Positions 29,003 through 38,666 are shown, counted from the first letter of the stretch. The stretch: 64,000 bases of DNA from Streptomyces sp. NBC_01707 (GCF_041438805.1 NZ_CP109190.1:4898001-4962000); one strand, 5' to 3'. Notes: generated by a model not told the origin, from the letters alone. Numbers and translations are program-made.

Positions 29003-30568
29003 ATGCACGCGTTCGACGAGGGGAGCGCGAGGAAGCCCGTGGAGTGGTTCAGCGCCGAGAACATCGTGGCCGTGTGCACCGCCGTGCTGGGTGTCCTGGC
29101 CTCCGTCGGAGTGCTCTGGTACGAGCGCCGCGTCCCCCGCCGCAAGCGCATCGGCTACCGGGTCCAGATGGACACCCCGATCGGCAGCGACGTCAGCGAG
29201 GGCCGGGCCAATGTCCGGCTCGGGCTCTTCAGCGAGACCCCCGACATGGCCGATGCCACGCTCGTCCTGCTGCGCGTCGAGAACGACGGCTCACAGTCCA
29301 TCGCCGACAACGACTACACGGGTCGTGAACTGCACGGACTGACCGTGGAGTTCACCGGCCGCACCGTACGCGGCATCGCAGTCACCCAGGCACCCGGCGC
29401 CGACCATCTGATGGAGCACTTCACCCCGGCGGGCGGGATGCGCAACAGCGGCCGGCTCATCCGGCTGCCGCGCGTCCCCCTCAACCGGGGCGAGCACTTC
29501 AAGCTGCTGGTGCTGCTCACCGGCTCGCACGTGGGAAGCCCCATCAGGATCACCGGCGGCATCCGGGACGGCGAGGTGACACCGAACACCGCCGCCCGCC
29601 CCGACGACAAGCCCCCGATGTTCGGCCGGGCCGCCCGGCTCATCACCGTGGCACTGACCGTCTGCGTCATCACCCTTGCCTCGATCATCCTGGTCCGCGA
29701 CGACACCCCGCCCCCGATCGGCTGCGCCCGGGGCACCCTGACGGTGACCGGCTCCACCGCCTTCGAACCGGTCGTGCGGGAACTGGCGCGGAAGTACGAG
29801 AAGGAGTGCGAGGGGTCCACCGTCACCGTCGACGCGCACGGCAGCAACGCGGGGATACGGGAGCTCGCCGACCGGGGCGCCGATGCCGGGAGGTCCGGCT
29901 CCCCCGCACTGATCGCCCTCTCCGACGGCCCGAAACCGGACGGCTATCCGCAGCTGCGCGAGAACAGGGTCGCGGTCTCGCTCTTCCGCCTGGTCGTCAA
30001 CGACCGGGTGCCCGTCAAGAACCTCTCCCTGGCCACCGTCCGGAAGATCTACCGGGGCGACATCCGCAACTGGAAGGTGCTCGGCGGACCCGACCTGCCC
30101 GTACTCCTGGTCAGCAGGGACGCCAACTCCGGCACCCGCGAGGTCTTCCAGCGTCGCGTCCTCGGCCACAACGAACCCGCCCAGTCGTCCCGCGACTGTG
30201 CCACCAAGGACGACGCCGCGGCCCGGGTCATCCGCTGCGAACTCGACTCCACCGACCAGGTCCTGGCCACCGTCGGCCGGCTCGACGGCGCGATCGGCTA
30301 CAGCGAACTGCGCGCCGGAACCGCCCTGAAGGGGGCGCACCAGCTCGCCATCGACTCCACCGTCCCGTCCGTCGACACGATCGGCTCCAGCAGCTACCCG
30401 TACCGGGAGATCGAGTACGCCTACACGTACGGCCAGCCACCCGCCGACTCGCTGACCTCCAGCTTCCTTGGCTATCTGAGCCGCGGCAACGGCCAGGACG
30501 TCATCCGTACACACGGACATCTGCCGTGCGCGACGCCGAAGGGGCTGCGGATCTGCGGGGAGGAGTGA
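29003..30568 (+). CDS. Two-TM membrane protein with C-terminal PstS-like substrate-binding domain
   Basis: 521 aa. TM1 is near 18-38 (IVAVCTAVLGVLASVGVLWY), followed by the strongly basic ERRVPRRKR, which suggests the next ~170 residues are cytoplasmic. TM2 (about 213-232, ITVALTVCVITLASIILV) leads to an external periplasmic-binding-protein domain with TVTGSTAFEPVVRELARKY, RKIYRGDIRNW and SRDANSGTREVF, as in phosphate-binding PstS. No pstCAB genes are near and there is no lipobox. The fusion suggests a transmembrane ligand sensor rather than a transporter component. The start is tentative. Confidence 0.75.
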   Translation: MHAFDEGSARKPVEWFSAENIVAVCTAVLGVLASVGVLWYERRVPRRKRIGYRVQMDTPIGSDVSEGRANVRLGLFSETPDMADATLVLLRVENDGSQSIADNDYTGRELHGLTVEFTGRTVRGIAVTQAPGADHLMEHFTPAGGMRNSGRLIRLPRVPLNRGEHFKLLVLLTGSHVGSPIRITGGIRDGEVTPNTAARPDDKPPMFGRAARLITVALTVCVITLASIILVRDDTPPPIGCARGTLTVTGSTAFEPVVRELARKYEKECEGSTVTVDAHGSNAGIRELADRGADAGRSGSPALIALSDGPKPDGYPQLRENRVAVSLFRLVVNDRVPVKNLSLATVRKIYRGDIRNWKVLGGPDLPVLLVSRDANSGTREVFQRRVLGHNEPAQSSRDCATKDDAAARVIRCELDSTDQVLATVGRLDGAIGYSELRAGTALKGAHQLAIDSTVPSVDTIGSSSYPYREIEYAYTYGQPPADSLTSSFLGYLSRGNGQDVIRTHGHLPCATPKGLRICGEE

Positions 30569-30571
30569 AAG

Positions 30572-30616
30572 CGCGGAGGGGGGCCGGGGCGACAGCCGCC
30601 CCGGCCCCCCTCCGCG
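30572..30616. terminator. Strong bidirectional terminator
   Basis: A perfect 20-bp stem (30572-30591 with 30597-30616) closes a 5-nt loop, ACAGC, between the convergent PstS-like gene and purA. Confidence 0.9.
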
Positions 30617-30626
30617 TTGTCCCTTC

Positions 30627-31910
30627 CTACAGGAACGAGTTGATCTCGATCGTCTCGGTACGGCCGGGGCCGACACCGATCGCGGAGATCGGGGCGCCGG
30701 ACATGTCCTCCAGCGCCTTCACGTACGCCTGCGCGTTCTTCGGCAGATCGCCGAAGGTCTTGGCCTTCGTGATGTCCTCGGACCAGCCCGGCAGCATCTC
30801 GTAGACCGGCTTCGCGTGGTGGAAGTCGGTCTGGCTGTACGGGAGTTCCTCGACCCGCTTGCCGTCGATCTCGTACGCGACGCACACCGGGATCTGCTCC
30901 CAGCCGGTCAGCACGTCCAGCTTGGTGAGGAAGAAGTCGGTGAGACCGTTGACCCGGGTCGCGTACCGAGCGATCACCGCGTCGAACCAGCCGCAGCGGC
31001 GGTCACGGCCGGTGGTGACACCGCGCTCGCCACCGATCCGGCGCAGTGCCTCGCCGTCCTCGTCGAGCAGCTCCGTCGGGAACGGGCCGGCGCCGACGCG
31101 CGTGGTGTACGCCTTGAGGATGCCGATGACCCGGCTGATCTTCGTCGGGCCCACGCCGGAACCGGTGCAGGCGCCGCCCGCGGTCGGGTTCGAGGAGGTG
31201 ACGAAGGGGTACGTGCCGTGGTCGACGTCGAGCAGCGTGCCCTGACCGCCCTCGAAGAGGACGACCTTGCCCGCGTCGATGGCGTCGTTCAGGATCAGCG
31301 TGGTGTCGGCGACGTACGGCTTGATCTGATCCGCGTACTGGAGCATCTCCTCGACGATCTTCCCGGCCTCGATGGCGCGCCGGTTGAAGACCTTGGCGAG
31401 GAGCTGGTTCTTCTGCTCCAGCGCTGCTTCGACCTTCTGCTCCAGGATCGACTCGTCGTAGAGGTCCTGGACGCGGATGCCGACCCGGTTGATCTTGTCG
31501 GCGTACGTCGGGCCGATGCCGCGGCCGGTCGTGCCGATCTTGCGCTTCCCGAGGAACCGTTCCGTCACCTTGTCGATCGTGACGTTGTACGGGGTGATCA
31601 AATGGGCGTTACCGCTGATCAGCAGCTTGGACGTGTCCACGCCGCGGTCGTTCAGCCCACTCAGCTCGGAGAGCAGGACGGCCGGGTCGACGACGACACC
31701 GTTACCGATGACCGGGGTACACCCCGGTGAAAGGATTCCGGAGGGGAGGAGATGAAGTGCGTACTTCTGGTCACCGACGACCACCGTGTGGCCGGCATTG
31801 TTGCCGCCCTGGTAACGCACCACATAGTCCACGGATCCACCGAGGAGGTCGGTGGCCTTTCCCTTGCCCTCGTCACCCCACTGAGCACCGAGCAGCACAA
31901 GTGCGGGCAC
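30627..31910 (-). CDS. purA: Adenylosuccinate synthase
   Basis: 427 aa. It joins IMP and aspartate with GTP to give adenylosuccinate, the first committed step of AMP synthesis. The N-terminal phosphate loop is [13 protein letters not shown], followed by [11 protein letters not shown]. The IMP site [13 protein letters not shown] and the C-terminal guanine-binding region are intact. It is monocistronic between two strong hairpins. The leader contains conspicuous inverted repeats (31965-31995) and a stable hairpin (32035-32062). Confidence 0.97.
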   Translation of the reverse strand: MPALVLLGAQWGDEGKGKATDLLGGSVDYVVRYQGGNNAGHTVVVGDQKYALHLLPSGILSPGCTPVIGNGVVVDPAVLLSELSGLNDRGVDTSKLLISGNAHLITPYNVTIDKVTERFLGKRKIGTTGRGIGPTYADKINRVGIRVQDLYDESILEQKVEAALEQKNQLLAKVFNRRAIEAGKIVEEMLQYADQIKPYVADTTLILNDAIDAGKVVLFEGGQGTLLDVDHGTYPFVTSSNPTAGGACTGSGVGPTKISRVIGILKAYTTRVGAGPFPTELLDEDGEALRRIGGERGVTTGRDRRCGWFDAVIARYATRVNGLTDFFLTKLDVLTGWEQIPVCVAYEIDGKRVEELPYSQTDFHHAKPVYEMLPGWSEDITKAKTFGDLPKNAQAYVKALEDMSGAPISAIGVGPGRTETIEINSFL

Positions 31911-31964
31911 AGGCGTACACCCCTTCCGGGCGGGGCATGTCCAAGGTCAGGGGGCGTACGTAAA

Positions 31965-31995
31965 CGTCGTACACGCCGTACGACGATGTACGACG
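31965..31995. repeat. Inverted repeat cluster upstream of purA
   Basis: CGTCGTACA (31965-31973) and TGTACGACG (31987-31995) form a perfect 9-bp inverted repeat. Another CGTACGAC lies between them, so the TACGAC core occurs three times within about 31 bp. The element starts 55 bp before the purA start and is a candidate operator. Confidence 0.6.
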
Positions 31996-32034
31996 AAGCC
32001 TGAACCGTCGAACCGGGTGCCCCGGAATAGACGA

Positions 32035-32062
32035 AGCCCCTGGCGCAATAGCGCAAGGGGCT
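32035..32062. terminator. Hairpin between divergent purA and DGK-like genes
   Basis: AGCCCCTgGCGC pairs with GCGCaAGGGGCT around a 4-nt loop, AATA, with a single G-A mismatch. It lies in a divergent intergenic region, where a terminator is not expected. It may be a leader hairpin of purA or insulate the two promoters. Confidence 0.5.
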
Positions 32063-32096
32063 CTTGCACCAAGATGCTACCCGAGGAAGGACCGAG

Positions 32097-32954
32097 GTGT
32101 CGGCTGCCCAGCCCCCCGGCAACGGTGCGCACCAACTGCTGGTGGTGATCGACCCGGTCGCCCGCCGGACCGACGGCGAGTCCGTCCGTATCGCGAAGGA
32201 CGTGCTGAGCGCGGGCTCGCACGCGAAAATCTGCCTCCCGGACGGGCCGGAGGAATTCGCGCGGGCCTTGTCCCGCCGGGGCAGTCGGCGTCCGGTGGTC
32301 GTCGGCGACGACCGGACACTGCTGCGCGCCGTGACGCTGCTGCACCGGGACAGGGAGCTGGCCGGTGAGGCGCTCGCGCTCGTTCCGGTGGGCTCGGAGG
32401 CAATGCTGGAACTCGCGCGTTCGCTCGGCGTGCCGATGGGCTCGGTGGCCGCGGCACGTGCCGCTCTGGACGGTGCCGTACACCGCCTCGACCTGCTGGC
32501 CGACGACAGCGACGGCGTCGTCCTGGGCGCCCTGCGCATCCCCGCCCCGCCCGCCGCGCCGGGCTCTGCGGCCGCGCACACGGGCGTCACGGCGGTCTGG
32601 GACACCTGCCGCTCCCTGGTGCGCACCCTGGTGCGTCCCGCCCCGCCCACCACACCCGCCGCACCTCGCACCCACCGACTGCGGGTCGAGACGGACGGGG
32701 TGGTGCTGAACGATCTGGACAGCCCGGTCGAATCGGTGACGGTGACCTCGCAGGGCGGCGGCGGAGGTCTCGCGGACGTGGTCGTCCACACCGCGAGGGG
32801 AGAAGCGCTGACGGCGGAGGCCAAGGCGGTCACGGTCTCCGGCGCGGACTTCCGCTACCGGGCGGACACCCAGGTCGCCGGCCCGGTCCGGACGCGGACC
32901 TGGACGGTGCGGGCGGGCGCGTGGGGGCTGATGCTTCCGGTGGCCGAGGGGTAG
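32097..32954 (+). CDS. Diacylglycerol kinase-like protein with a degenerate nucleotide motif
   Basis: 285 aa from a GTG preceded by GGAAGGA. The N-terminal part resembles the DGK catalytic fold (LLVVIDPVARRTDGESVRIA, then VVVGDDRTLLRAVTLLHRD). The canonical GGDGT is replaced by GDDRT, and the usual second-domain motifs are weak, so lipid kinase activity is doubtful. A C-terminal beta-rich part ends TWTVRAGAWGLMLPV. It is cytoplasmic, without TM segments. The position divergent from purA is typical in Streptomyces. Function unknown. Confidence 0.75.
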   Translation: MSAAQPPGNGAHQLLVVIDPVARRTDGESVRIAKDVLSAGSHAKICLPDGPEEFARALSRRGSRRPVVVGDDRTLLRAVTLLHRDRELAGEALALVPVGSEAMLELARSLGVPMGSVAAARAALDGAVHRLDLLADDSDGVVLGALRIPAPPAAPGSAAAHTGVTAVWDTCRSLVRTLVRPAPPTTPAAPRTHRLRVETDGVVLNDLDSPVESVTVTSQGGGGGLADVVVHTARGEALTAEAKAVTVSGADFRYRADTQVAGPVRTRTWTVRAGAWGLMLPVAEG

Positions 32955-32957
32955 CTC

Positions 32958-32978
32958 CACGGTCGGGGGCCGACCGTG
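32958..32978 (+). terminator. Terminator after the DGK-like gene
   Basis: CACGGTCGG pairs perfectly with CCGACCGTG around GGG, starting 4 nt after the stop codon. Confidence 0.75.
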
Positions 32979-33030
32979 CGCGGGCGCGGGAACGGGCGCA
33001 CTCTGGTAACAGGTCCCGGAGGTGATGGTC

Positions 33031-33303
33031 ATGATGAAGACCGCTGTCGGATGGCACATCGAGCTGGAATTCGAGGAAGACAACCACCGCACCCGCGCCG
33101 CCGCTCTCGTACGGCTCCCTGATGGCAACGAGGTACGCGCGCACGGATACGCCAGCCGCCACCCTTCCGACACCCAGCAGCCGAGAGTCGGCGAGGAGAT
33201 CGCAGGAGCCAGAGCGATGAACGAGCTCGCGATGAACCTCCTGACCAAGGCGCACGACGAGATCGACGAGGCGTCCGGCCGGACGTCGCACCCGCTGGCC
33301 TGA
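33031..33303 (+). CDS. DUF1876 domain-containing small protein
   Basis: 90 aa, matching the DUF1876 family (dsRBD-like alpha-beta-beta-beta-alpha fold) common in actinobacteria. The core is WHIELEFEEDNHRTRAAALV with PDGNEVRAHGYASRHPSD. Function is unknown; no catalytic residues are apparent. GGAGG at 33018-33022 is best spaced for the ATG at 33031, though GTG 33022 and ATG 33025 are in frame. Confidence 0.88.
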   Translation: MMKTAVGWHIELEFEEDNHRTRAAALVRLPDGNEVRAHGYASRHPSDTQQPRVGEEIAGARAMNELAMNLLTKAHDEIDEASGRTSHPLA

Positions 33304-33349
33304 GCCGGCCCAGCGCTCAGGGGGCGGCGCTCCGTCCCCAGCCGTTCCG

Positions 33350-33883
33350 TTACGGGAGGTCGAACTTCTTGCGGTAATCGCGCCAGCGGTCCATCAGGCC
33401 GACCAGCTCCGTCTGCAGGAACTCGAAGAACTCCGCCGTCTCCGTGAGCCGCGCACCGGCAGGCGTGTCCTGGCCAAGGGTGCGCGCGCCTTCCCTGAGG
33501 GTGCGCTCCCAGCGGGTCAGGACCTGGTCGCGACTGGCGAAGGTGGCGTACCAGATCTCGTTGTGCAGACGGTAGCGGTCCCGGCGGGAGCCGGGGTCGC
33601 GCTCCCGGCCGACCATGCTGACCTGGGTGAGGTAGTTGATCGCCCCGGATACCGCCGCCGGGCTGATCTGCAGCTGCTCGCTGAGCTCCGCCGAGGTCAT
33701 GGAGCCGTCGTCGTCCGCCAGCAGCGCGGCGAAGACGCGGGACGCCATCCGCTGCATGCCCGCCTCGGTCATCTCGGCCGCGAAGCGCTCCACGAACCGT
33801 GACACGGCCTCCTCGTCGCGGCCCTGCTCGGGCTCGCGCCCGGGTTCGCGCCCACGCCCGACTGCGCCGGTTTCGCTACTCAT
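33350..33883 (-). CDS. GbsR/MarR-like transcriptional regulator
   Basis: 177 aa. A charged N-terminal tail (1-25) precedes a winged-helix domain: FAAEMTEAGMQRMASRVFAA, then TSAELSEQLQISPAAVSGAI, NYLTQV, and a basic wing RERDPGSRRDRYRL. The C-terminal helices probably dimerise. This regulator is typically divergent from ABC drug-export genes, as here. The 114-bp gap between the two contains a palindromic TTCACAA-CT-TTGTGAA site. It is most likely a local repressor relieved by the exported drug. Confidence 0.9.
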   Translation of the reverse strand: MSSETGAVGRGREPGREPEQGRDEEAVSRFVERFAAEMTEAGMQRMASRVFAALLADDDGSMTSAELSEQLQISPAAVSGAINYLTQVSMVGRERDPGSRRDRYRLHNEIWYATFASRDQVLTRWERTLREGARTLGQDTPAGARLTETAEFFEFLQTELVGLMDRWRDYRKKFDLP

Positions 33884-33961
33884 CGCCCCATCGTCTCCCC
33901 TGGAATTCCGGCGGGGTTCCCCGGCCCCGGACCACACCTCGACTTTATACGTTTCCTTAAC

Positions 33962-33977
33962 TTCACAACTTTGTGAA
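33962..33977. promoter_or_regulatory. Palindromic operator of the ABC exporter
   Basis: TTCACAA-CT-TTGTGAA is a perfect 7-bp inverted repeat in an AT-rich region 20 bp before the ATPase start and about 80 bp before the divergent regulator. It fits a site for the neighbouring winged-helix dimer. Confidence 0.65.
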
Positions 33978-33997
33978 AGTAGCGTACGTTCAGAAAC

Positions 33998-34918
33998 ATG
34001 ACGAAGGCAATCACCGTGGCCGGACTGCACAAGTCGTTCGGGCGGACGCACGCACTGGACGGCCTCGACCTCGCGGTCGAGACCGGTGAGGTCCATGGCT
34101 TCCTCGGGCCCAACGGTTCCGGGAAGTCCACCACCATCCGGATCCTGCTGGGCCTGCTGCGGGCCGACTCCGGCGCCGCCCAACTGCTCGGCCGGGACCC
34201 GTGGAAGGACGCGGTCGAACTGCACCGCCGGGTGGCGTACGTCCCCGGTGACGTCACCCTGTGGCGCAACCTCTCCGGCGGCGAGGTGATCGACCTGTAC
34301 GGGAGGCTGCGCGGCGGCCTCGACACACAGCGGCGCGCCGACCTCGTCGAGCGGTTCGAACTGGACCCCACCAAGAAGGGGCGGACGTACTCCAAGGGCA
34401 ACCGCCAGAAGGTCGCCCTGGTCGCCGCACTCGCATCCGACGTCGACCTGCTGATCCTGGACGAGCCGACCTCCGGGCTCGACCCGCTGATGGAGGAGGT
34501 CTTCACGGACTACGTGCGGGAGGCCGCCCGCGAACGCGGCCAGACCGTACTGCTCTCCTCGCACATCCTGAGCGAGATCGAGACACTCTGCGACCGCGTC
34601 AGCATCATCCGCAGGGGCGTCACGGTCGAGACCGGGTCCCTCGCGGACCTGCGCCACCTGACCCGTACCAGCGTCACCGCCGAACTGGCCGCCGCGCCGA
34701 ACGGGCTCGCCCAGTTGCCCGGCGTCCATGACCTCGACGTCCAGGGCAGGCGGGTCCGGCTCCAGGTGGACACCGACAAGCTGGACGCCGTGCTGCGTTC
34801 GCTCACCACCTCGGGAGTACGGTCGCTGACCAGCACCCCGCCCACCCTGGAGGAGCTGTTCCTCCGGCACTACCAGGACGATGCGGCCACGGTCGCGGAA
34901 GAGGCGATGTCGCGATGA
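33998..34918 (+). CDS. ABC transporter ATP-binding protein (drug-export type)
   Basis: 306 aa. Walker A is [10 protein letters not shown], the signature is the variant [15 protein letters not shown], and Walker B is [13 protein letters not shown] followed by the switch SSHILSE. The C-terminal ~90 residues form the extension usual in DrrA-like exporters. It energises the permease encoded next, whose ATG overlaps this stop by 4 bases (ATGA). The substrate is not known; homologous pairs confer resistance to ionophores such as tetronasin. Confidence 0.94.
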   Translation: MTKAITVAGLHKSFGRTHALDGLDLAVETGEVHGFLGPNGSGKSTTIRILLGLLRADSGAAQLLGRDPWKDAVELHRRVAYVPGDVTLWRNLSGGEVIDLYGRLRGGLDTQRRADLVERFELDPTKKGRTYSKGNRQKVALVAALASDVDLLILDEPTSGLDPLMEEVFTDYVREAARERGQTVLLSSHILSEIETLCDRVSIIRRGVTVETGSLADLRHLTRTSVTAELAAAPNGLAQLPGVHDLDVQGRRVRLQVDTDKLDAVLRSLTTSGVRSLTSTPPTLEELFLRHYQDDAATVAEEAMSR

Positions 34919-36513
34919 CTGCGGGACTCGCGGTACGCGGCGACGCCGGCCAACTCACCGGCACCAACCCGCTGTTCAGGCTCGCTCTGCGCCGGGACCG
35001 CATCATGCTTCCGGTGTGGGTCCTCGTGCTCACCCTGATGGTCGTCAGCGGCGGCTCGTCGATCGAGCAGCTCTACGACACTCCGGCCGCGCGCGCCGAG
35101 GTCGCCGCGTCCATGAGCGCGAACAGCTCCCTGCGCTCCATGTACGGACCGGTCTTCGGTGACTCGATCGGAGGTCTGGTGGCCTGGCGGTTCGGCGTCT
35201 TCGCCGCCACGCTGGCCGCCGTGATGAGCCTGATCATCGTCATCCGGCACACCCGCGAGGAGGAGGAGACGGGCCGTCAGGAACTGCTCTCCTCGGCCAT
35301 GGTGGGGCGGCGCGCCCCGCTGACATCGGCACTGGTCACCGCCCTCGTCGCCAACGGGCTGGTCACCTTGTTCATCACGGGCGGCCTCGCCGCACAGGGT
35401 GGCACAGGAGCACTGGCGCTCGGGCTCGCCGTCGGCGCGACCGGAATGCTCTTCGCCACCATGGCGGCGATCGTCGCGCAGCTCACCGAGAGCGCGCGGC
35501 TCGCCAAGGGCATGACGGGCGGCGTGCTCGGCCTCGCCTTCCTGCTTCGGGCGGCCGGAGACTCCGGTGTGAACGACGGGTCGTCCGTGCTGACCTGGCT
35601 GTCGCCGATCGGCTGGGCCGAGAACATGCGGCCGTACGCCGGCGAGCGCTGGTGGGTGCTGCTGCTCTTCGTGGCGGCGATCGCGGCTCAGGCCGCGGCC
35701 GCGTACACACTCACCGCGCGGCGCGACATCGGCATGGGCTTCCTCCCCGCACGTCCGGGCCCGGCCGAGGGCCGGCTCGCCACCGCAGGGGGCCTGGCCT
35801 GGCGGCTGCAGCGCGGCACACTGTTCGGCTGGACCGCGGGCTTCGCTGTCGCGGGCGTCGTCTTCGGCGGCATGGCCGAGGGTGCGGCCGACCTGGTGGG
35901 TGACAACGAGCAGGCCAAGGAGATCTTCGCGCGGATGGGCGGACAGGAGGGCATGACCCAGGCCTTCCTGGCCACGATGGTCGGGATGCTGGGGATGATG
36001 GCCGCGCTGTACGTGGTGGCATCGATCCTGCGCCTGCACGGCGAGGAGACCTCGCAGCGCGCCGAACCGCTGCTCGCGAACCGCCTCGGGCGGTTGCGGT
36101 GGGCAGCCGGGCACCTGATGACCGCGTTCGGCGGCGCGATCGCCATCATGCTGGTCGGCGGGCTCGGTCTGGCCGTCGGATACGGCAACGAGTTCGGTGC
36201 GGTGCTCGGGGCCGCGCTGGTCCAGGTGCCCGCGATCTGGCTCCTCGGCGGTCTGGCGGTCCTGCTGTACGGAGCGCTCCCCAAAGCGGCTCCCGCGGCA
36301 TGGGGTGTGGTGGGAGCTTGCCTGTTGATCGGGTGGATCGGCCCGGCGCTCGACCTGCCCCAGTCGGTGATGAACCTGTCACCCTTCGGCCACCTGCCGA
36401 AGCTGCCGGGCACCGAGATGCAGTGGGCTCCGGTGCTGCTGCTCACCGCGATGGCGGTGGCGCTGACGGGCGCGGGACTGGCGGCGTTGCGGCGGCGCGA
36501 CCTCCTGACCTGA
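34915..36513 (+). CDS. ABC transporter permease (tetronasin-exporter-like)
   Basis: 532 aa with about 12 TM helices arranged as two six-helix halves. The motif [20 protein letters not shown] after TM2-3 and the parallel [15 protein letters not shown] in the second half are typical of TnrB3-type fused permeases. It forms the membrane part of a drug exporter with the coupled ATPase. Translation is coupled through ATGA. Confidence 0.93.
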   Translation: MTAGLAVRGDAGQLTGTNPLFRLALRRDRIMLPVWVLVLTLMVVSGGSSIEQLYDTPAARAEVAASMSANSSLRSMYGPVFGDSIGGLVAWRFGVFAATLAAVMSLIIVIRHTREEEETGRQELLSSAMVGRRAPLTSALVTALVANGLVTLFITGGLAAQGGTGALALGLAVGATGMLFATMAAIVAQLTESARLAKGMTGGVLGLAFLLRAAGDSGVNDGSSVLTWLSPIGWAENMRPYAGERWWVLLLFVAAIAAQAAAAYTLTARRDIGMGFLPARPGPAEGRLATAGGLAWRLQRGTLFGWTAGFAVAGVVFGGMAEGAADLVGDNEQAKEIFARMGGQEGMTQAFLATMVGMLGMMAALYVVASILRLHGEETSQRAEPLLANRLGRLRWAAGHLMTAFGGAIAIMLVGGLGLAVGYGNEFGAVLGAALVQVPAIWLLGGLAVLLYGALPKAAPAAWGVVGACLLIGWIGPALDLPQSVMNLSPFGHLPKLPGTEMQWAPVLLLTAMAVALTGAGLAALRRRDLLT

Positions 36514-36522
36514 GCGACGGAC

Positions 36523-36565
36523 CGGCCGAACCGGGTCCGGCCGAACCGCCGGGACGGCCGAACCG
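36523..36565. repeat. Three copies of CGGCCGAACCG
   Basis: The 11-mer occurs at 36523-36533, 36538-36548 and 36555-36565, right after the permease stop and before the convergent P450. Spacing is 15 and 17 bp. Confidence 0.7.
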
Positions 36566-36735
36566 CCATGCGGCCCGGCCCCGGAAGGACGGAACTCTTC
36601 CGGGGACGGGGCGCCGCCTCCTGGAGGGAAGTGGGGCCGCGCCCTCCCCTGTGCCCTGGTCCTGCCTGCGCGCACCGCCTTCGGCGTCCTGGAGAGACCG
36701 GGCCCCGTGTGCGGGGCGCGCCCGGCGGCTTCCCG

Positions 36736-37965
36736 TCACAGCTCCACGCGCAGCTCCTTCACGCCCCTGATCACGTAACCCGGGTTCCACTCCGGCTCGG
36801 CCGCCAGCCGCATCCCGGGCGCCCGGCGCAGCAACTCGCCGAAGGAGGCCGAGAGTTCCACCCGGGCGAGCGGCGCGCCCAGGCAGAAGTGGATGCCGGC
36901 GCCGAACGAGACGTGCGGATTCTCCCGGCGGGTCAGGTCCAGCGTCTCCGGGTCCACAAACCGCTCCGGGTCCCGGTTCGCCGACCCGAACAGCAGCGCC
37001 ACCTCCGAACCCCGCGGAATCACCGTGCCGTCGATCTCGATGTCGTCGAGGACCCAGCGCTCGAACATCTGCAACGGAGTGTCGTACCGCAGCAACTCCT
37101 CGACTGCCGTGGGCAGCAGCCCGTGGTCGGCACGCAGGGCCGCCAGCTGCTCGGGGTGGCGCAACAGCGTCCACCAGCCGTTCACGGTCGTGTTGACCGT
37201 CGCCTCGTGGCCCGCGTTCAGCAGGAGCACACAGGTGGAGACCATCTCCTGCTCGCTCAGCCGCTCCCCCTCGTCGTGCGCGGCGATGAGCGCGGAGATC
37301 AGATCCGTACCGGGGTTCCTGCGGCGCTCCGCGATCAGCTCCCGCAGATGGGCGGAGAACTCCTCCGAGGCGCGAACGGCGGCGCTCGCGGTCTCCTCGG
37401 ACGGGTTCAGTTCGAACATCCCGCAGATCGCCGCCGACCAGGGCCGCAACGGAGCGCGGTCGGACGCGGGGATGCCCAGCATCTCGGCGATGACGGCGAC
37501 GGGCAGCGGTTCGGCTACCGCGGTGAGCAGGTCGCCGCCGCCCGCCTCGACGAAGTCGTCGACCAGCTCGGCGGCCAGCCGCCGTACCGTCGGGACGAGC
37601 CGCTCCACCGTACGCGGCGTGAACGCCTTGGAGACCAGGCGCCGGATCCGGGTGTGGTCGGGGGCCTCCAGGTCGAGGAGCCCCTGCCCGTTGAGGGTGG
37701 TGAAGGGCTCGTACGCGGCGGGCGGCGGCGTGCGGCCGAACTCCTCGTGGGTGAAGCGGTGCAGATAGGTGCGGCCCAGGCGCCGGTCCCGCAGCAGCGC
37801 CGACACATCGGCGTGGTGCGGGACGAGCCACTGGTCCGTGGGCTCGAACCGGTGCACCCGGCCGGTGGCCCGCAGTGCGGCGTAGGCGGGGTACGGGTCG
37901 GCGACGAACACCGGCGACCAGGGATCGAACGAAGCGGCGGACTCGGGTTGCGGAGACGGGTGCAT
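36736..37965 (-). CDS. Cytochrome P450
   Basis: 409 aa, a soluble bacterial class I P450. The haem-binding loop is FGAGIHFCLGAPLARVE, with the Cys ligand near residue 357. The I-helix oxygen-activation motif is AGHEAT, the K-helix ExxR is in VEELLRYDTP, and the PERF-like region is DPERFVDPE. It needs ferredoxin and a reductase encoded elsewhere. It starts only 38 bp downstream of a NarL-type response regulator on the same strand, so cotranscription is likely. The substrate is unknown. Confidence 0.94.
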   Translation of the reverse strand: MHPSPQPESAASFDPWSPVFVADPYPAYAALRATGRVHRFEPTDQWLVPHHADVSALLRDRRLGRTYLHRFTHEEFGRTPPPAAYEPFTTLNGQGLLDLEAPDHTRIRRLVSKAFTPRTVERLVPTVRRLAAELVDDFVEAGGGDLLTAVAEPLPVAVIAEMLGIPASDRAPLRPWSAAICGMFELNPSEETASAAVRASEEFSAHLRELIAERRRNPGTDLISALIAAHDEGERLSEQEMVSTCVLLLNAGHEATVNTTVNGWWTLLRHPEQLAALRADHGLLPTAVEELLRYDTPLQMFERWVLDDIEIDGTVIPRGSEVALLFGSANRDPERFVDPETLDLTRRENPHVSFGAGIHFCLGAPLARVELSASFGELLRRAPGMRLAAEPEWNPGYVIRGVKELRVEL

Positions 37966-38003
37966 GGAAGGACGCTAACCGCCCGGCCCGCCGGTGGGGC
38001 GGC

Positions 38004-38666
38004 TCAGGCCGGGGTGACCAGCCTCGCCTCGTACGCGAACACCGCCGCCTGGGTACGGTCCCGCAGCCCGAGCTTCACCAGGATGCGGCTCACATGCGTC
38101 TTGATGGTGGACTCGGCGACCACCAGATGTGAGGCGATCTCCGCGTTCGACAGGCCCTGCGCGATCAGGACGAGCACCTCCGTCTCGCGCTCCGTCAGAT
38201 CGCCGATCCGGGCGAGCGCGGGCGGCCGGGGAGCCCCCGCGAGCCGGGAGAACTCGGTGATCAGCCGCTTTGTGACGGTCGGTGCCAGCAGCGCCTCCCC
38301 GGCCGCCACCACCCGTACCCCGTCGGCGAGCTGGCGGGCGGAGGCGTCCTTCAGCAGGAACCCGGACGCGCCGGCGCGCAGTGCCTGGTACACGTACTCG
38401 TCGAGGTCGAACGTGGTCAGCACGAGCACCTTGGCGTCCGCGTCGTTCGTGACGATCTCACGGGTCGCCTCGATGCCGTTGAGCTCCGGCATCCGGATGT
38501 CCATCAGCACCACGTCGGGCCGGAGCGCGGCGGCCTGGGCGATCGCCTGCCGGCCGTCGACGGCCTCGCCGACGACCTCGATGCCCGGCATCGCCCCCAG
38601 GAGCACCGAGAAGCCCTCCCGGACCATCATCTGGTCGTCGACGATCAGGACACGGATGTCGTTCAT
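38004..38666 (-). CDS. NarL/FixJ-family response regulator
   Basis: 220 aa. The receiver domain (1 to about 120) has the acidic pocket VDDQ, the phospho-Asp in PDVVLMDIRMPELNG, and Lys in SGFLLKDA. The C-terminal LuxR-type HTH is LTERETEVLVLIAQGLSNAE followed by IASHLVVAESTIKTHVSRIL. Its ATG overlaps the stop of the kinase gene, so the pair is coupled. Possible targets include its own operon and the downstream P450. Confidence 0.95.
   Translation of the reverse strand: MNDIRVLIVDDQMMVREGFSVLLGAMPGIEVVGEAVDGRQAIAQAAALRPDVVLMDIRMPELNGIEATREIVTNDADAKVLVLTTFDLDEYVYQALRAGASGFLLKDASARQLADGVRVVAAGEALLAPTVTKRLITEFSRLAGAPRPPALARIGDLTERETEVLVLIAQGLSNAEIASHLVVAESTIKTHVSRILVKLGLRDRTQAAVFAYEARLVTPA

Noticed and set aside
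32035..32062. The purA upstream hairpin as part of a tRNA
   Set aside because: There is no cloverleaf, T-loop or CCA end around it, and the adjoining sequence cannot fold into tRNA arms.
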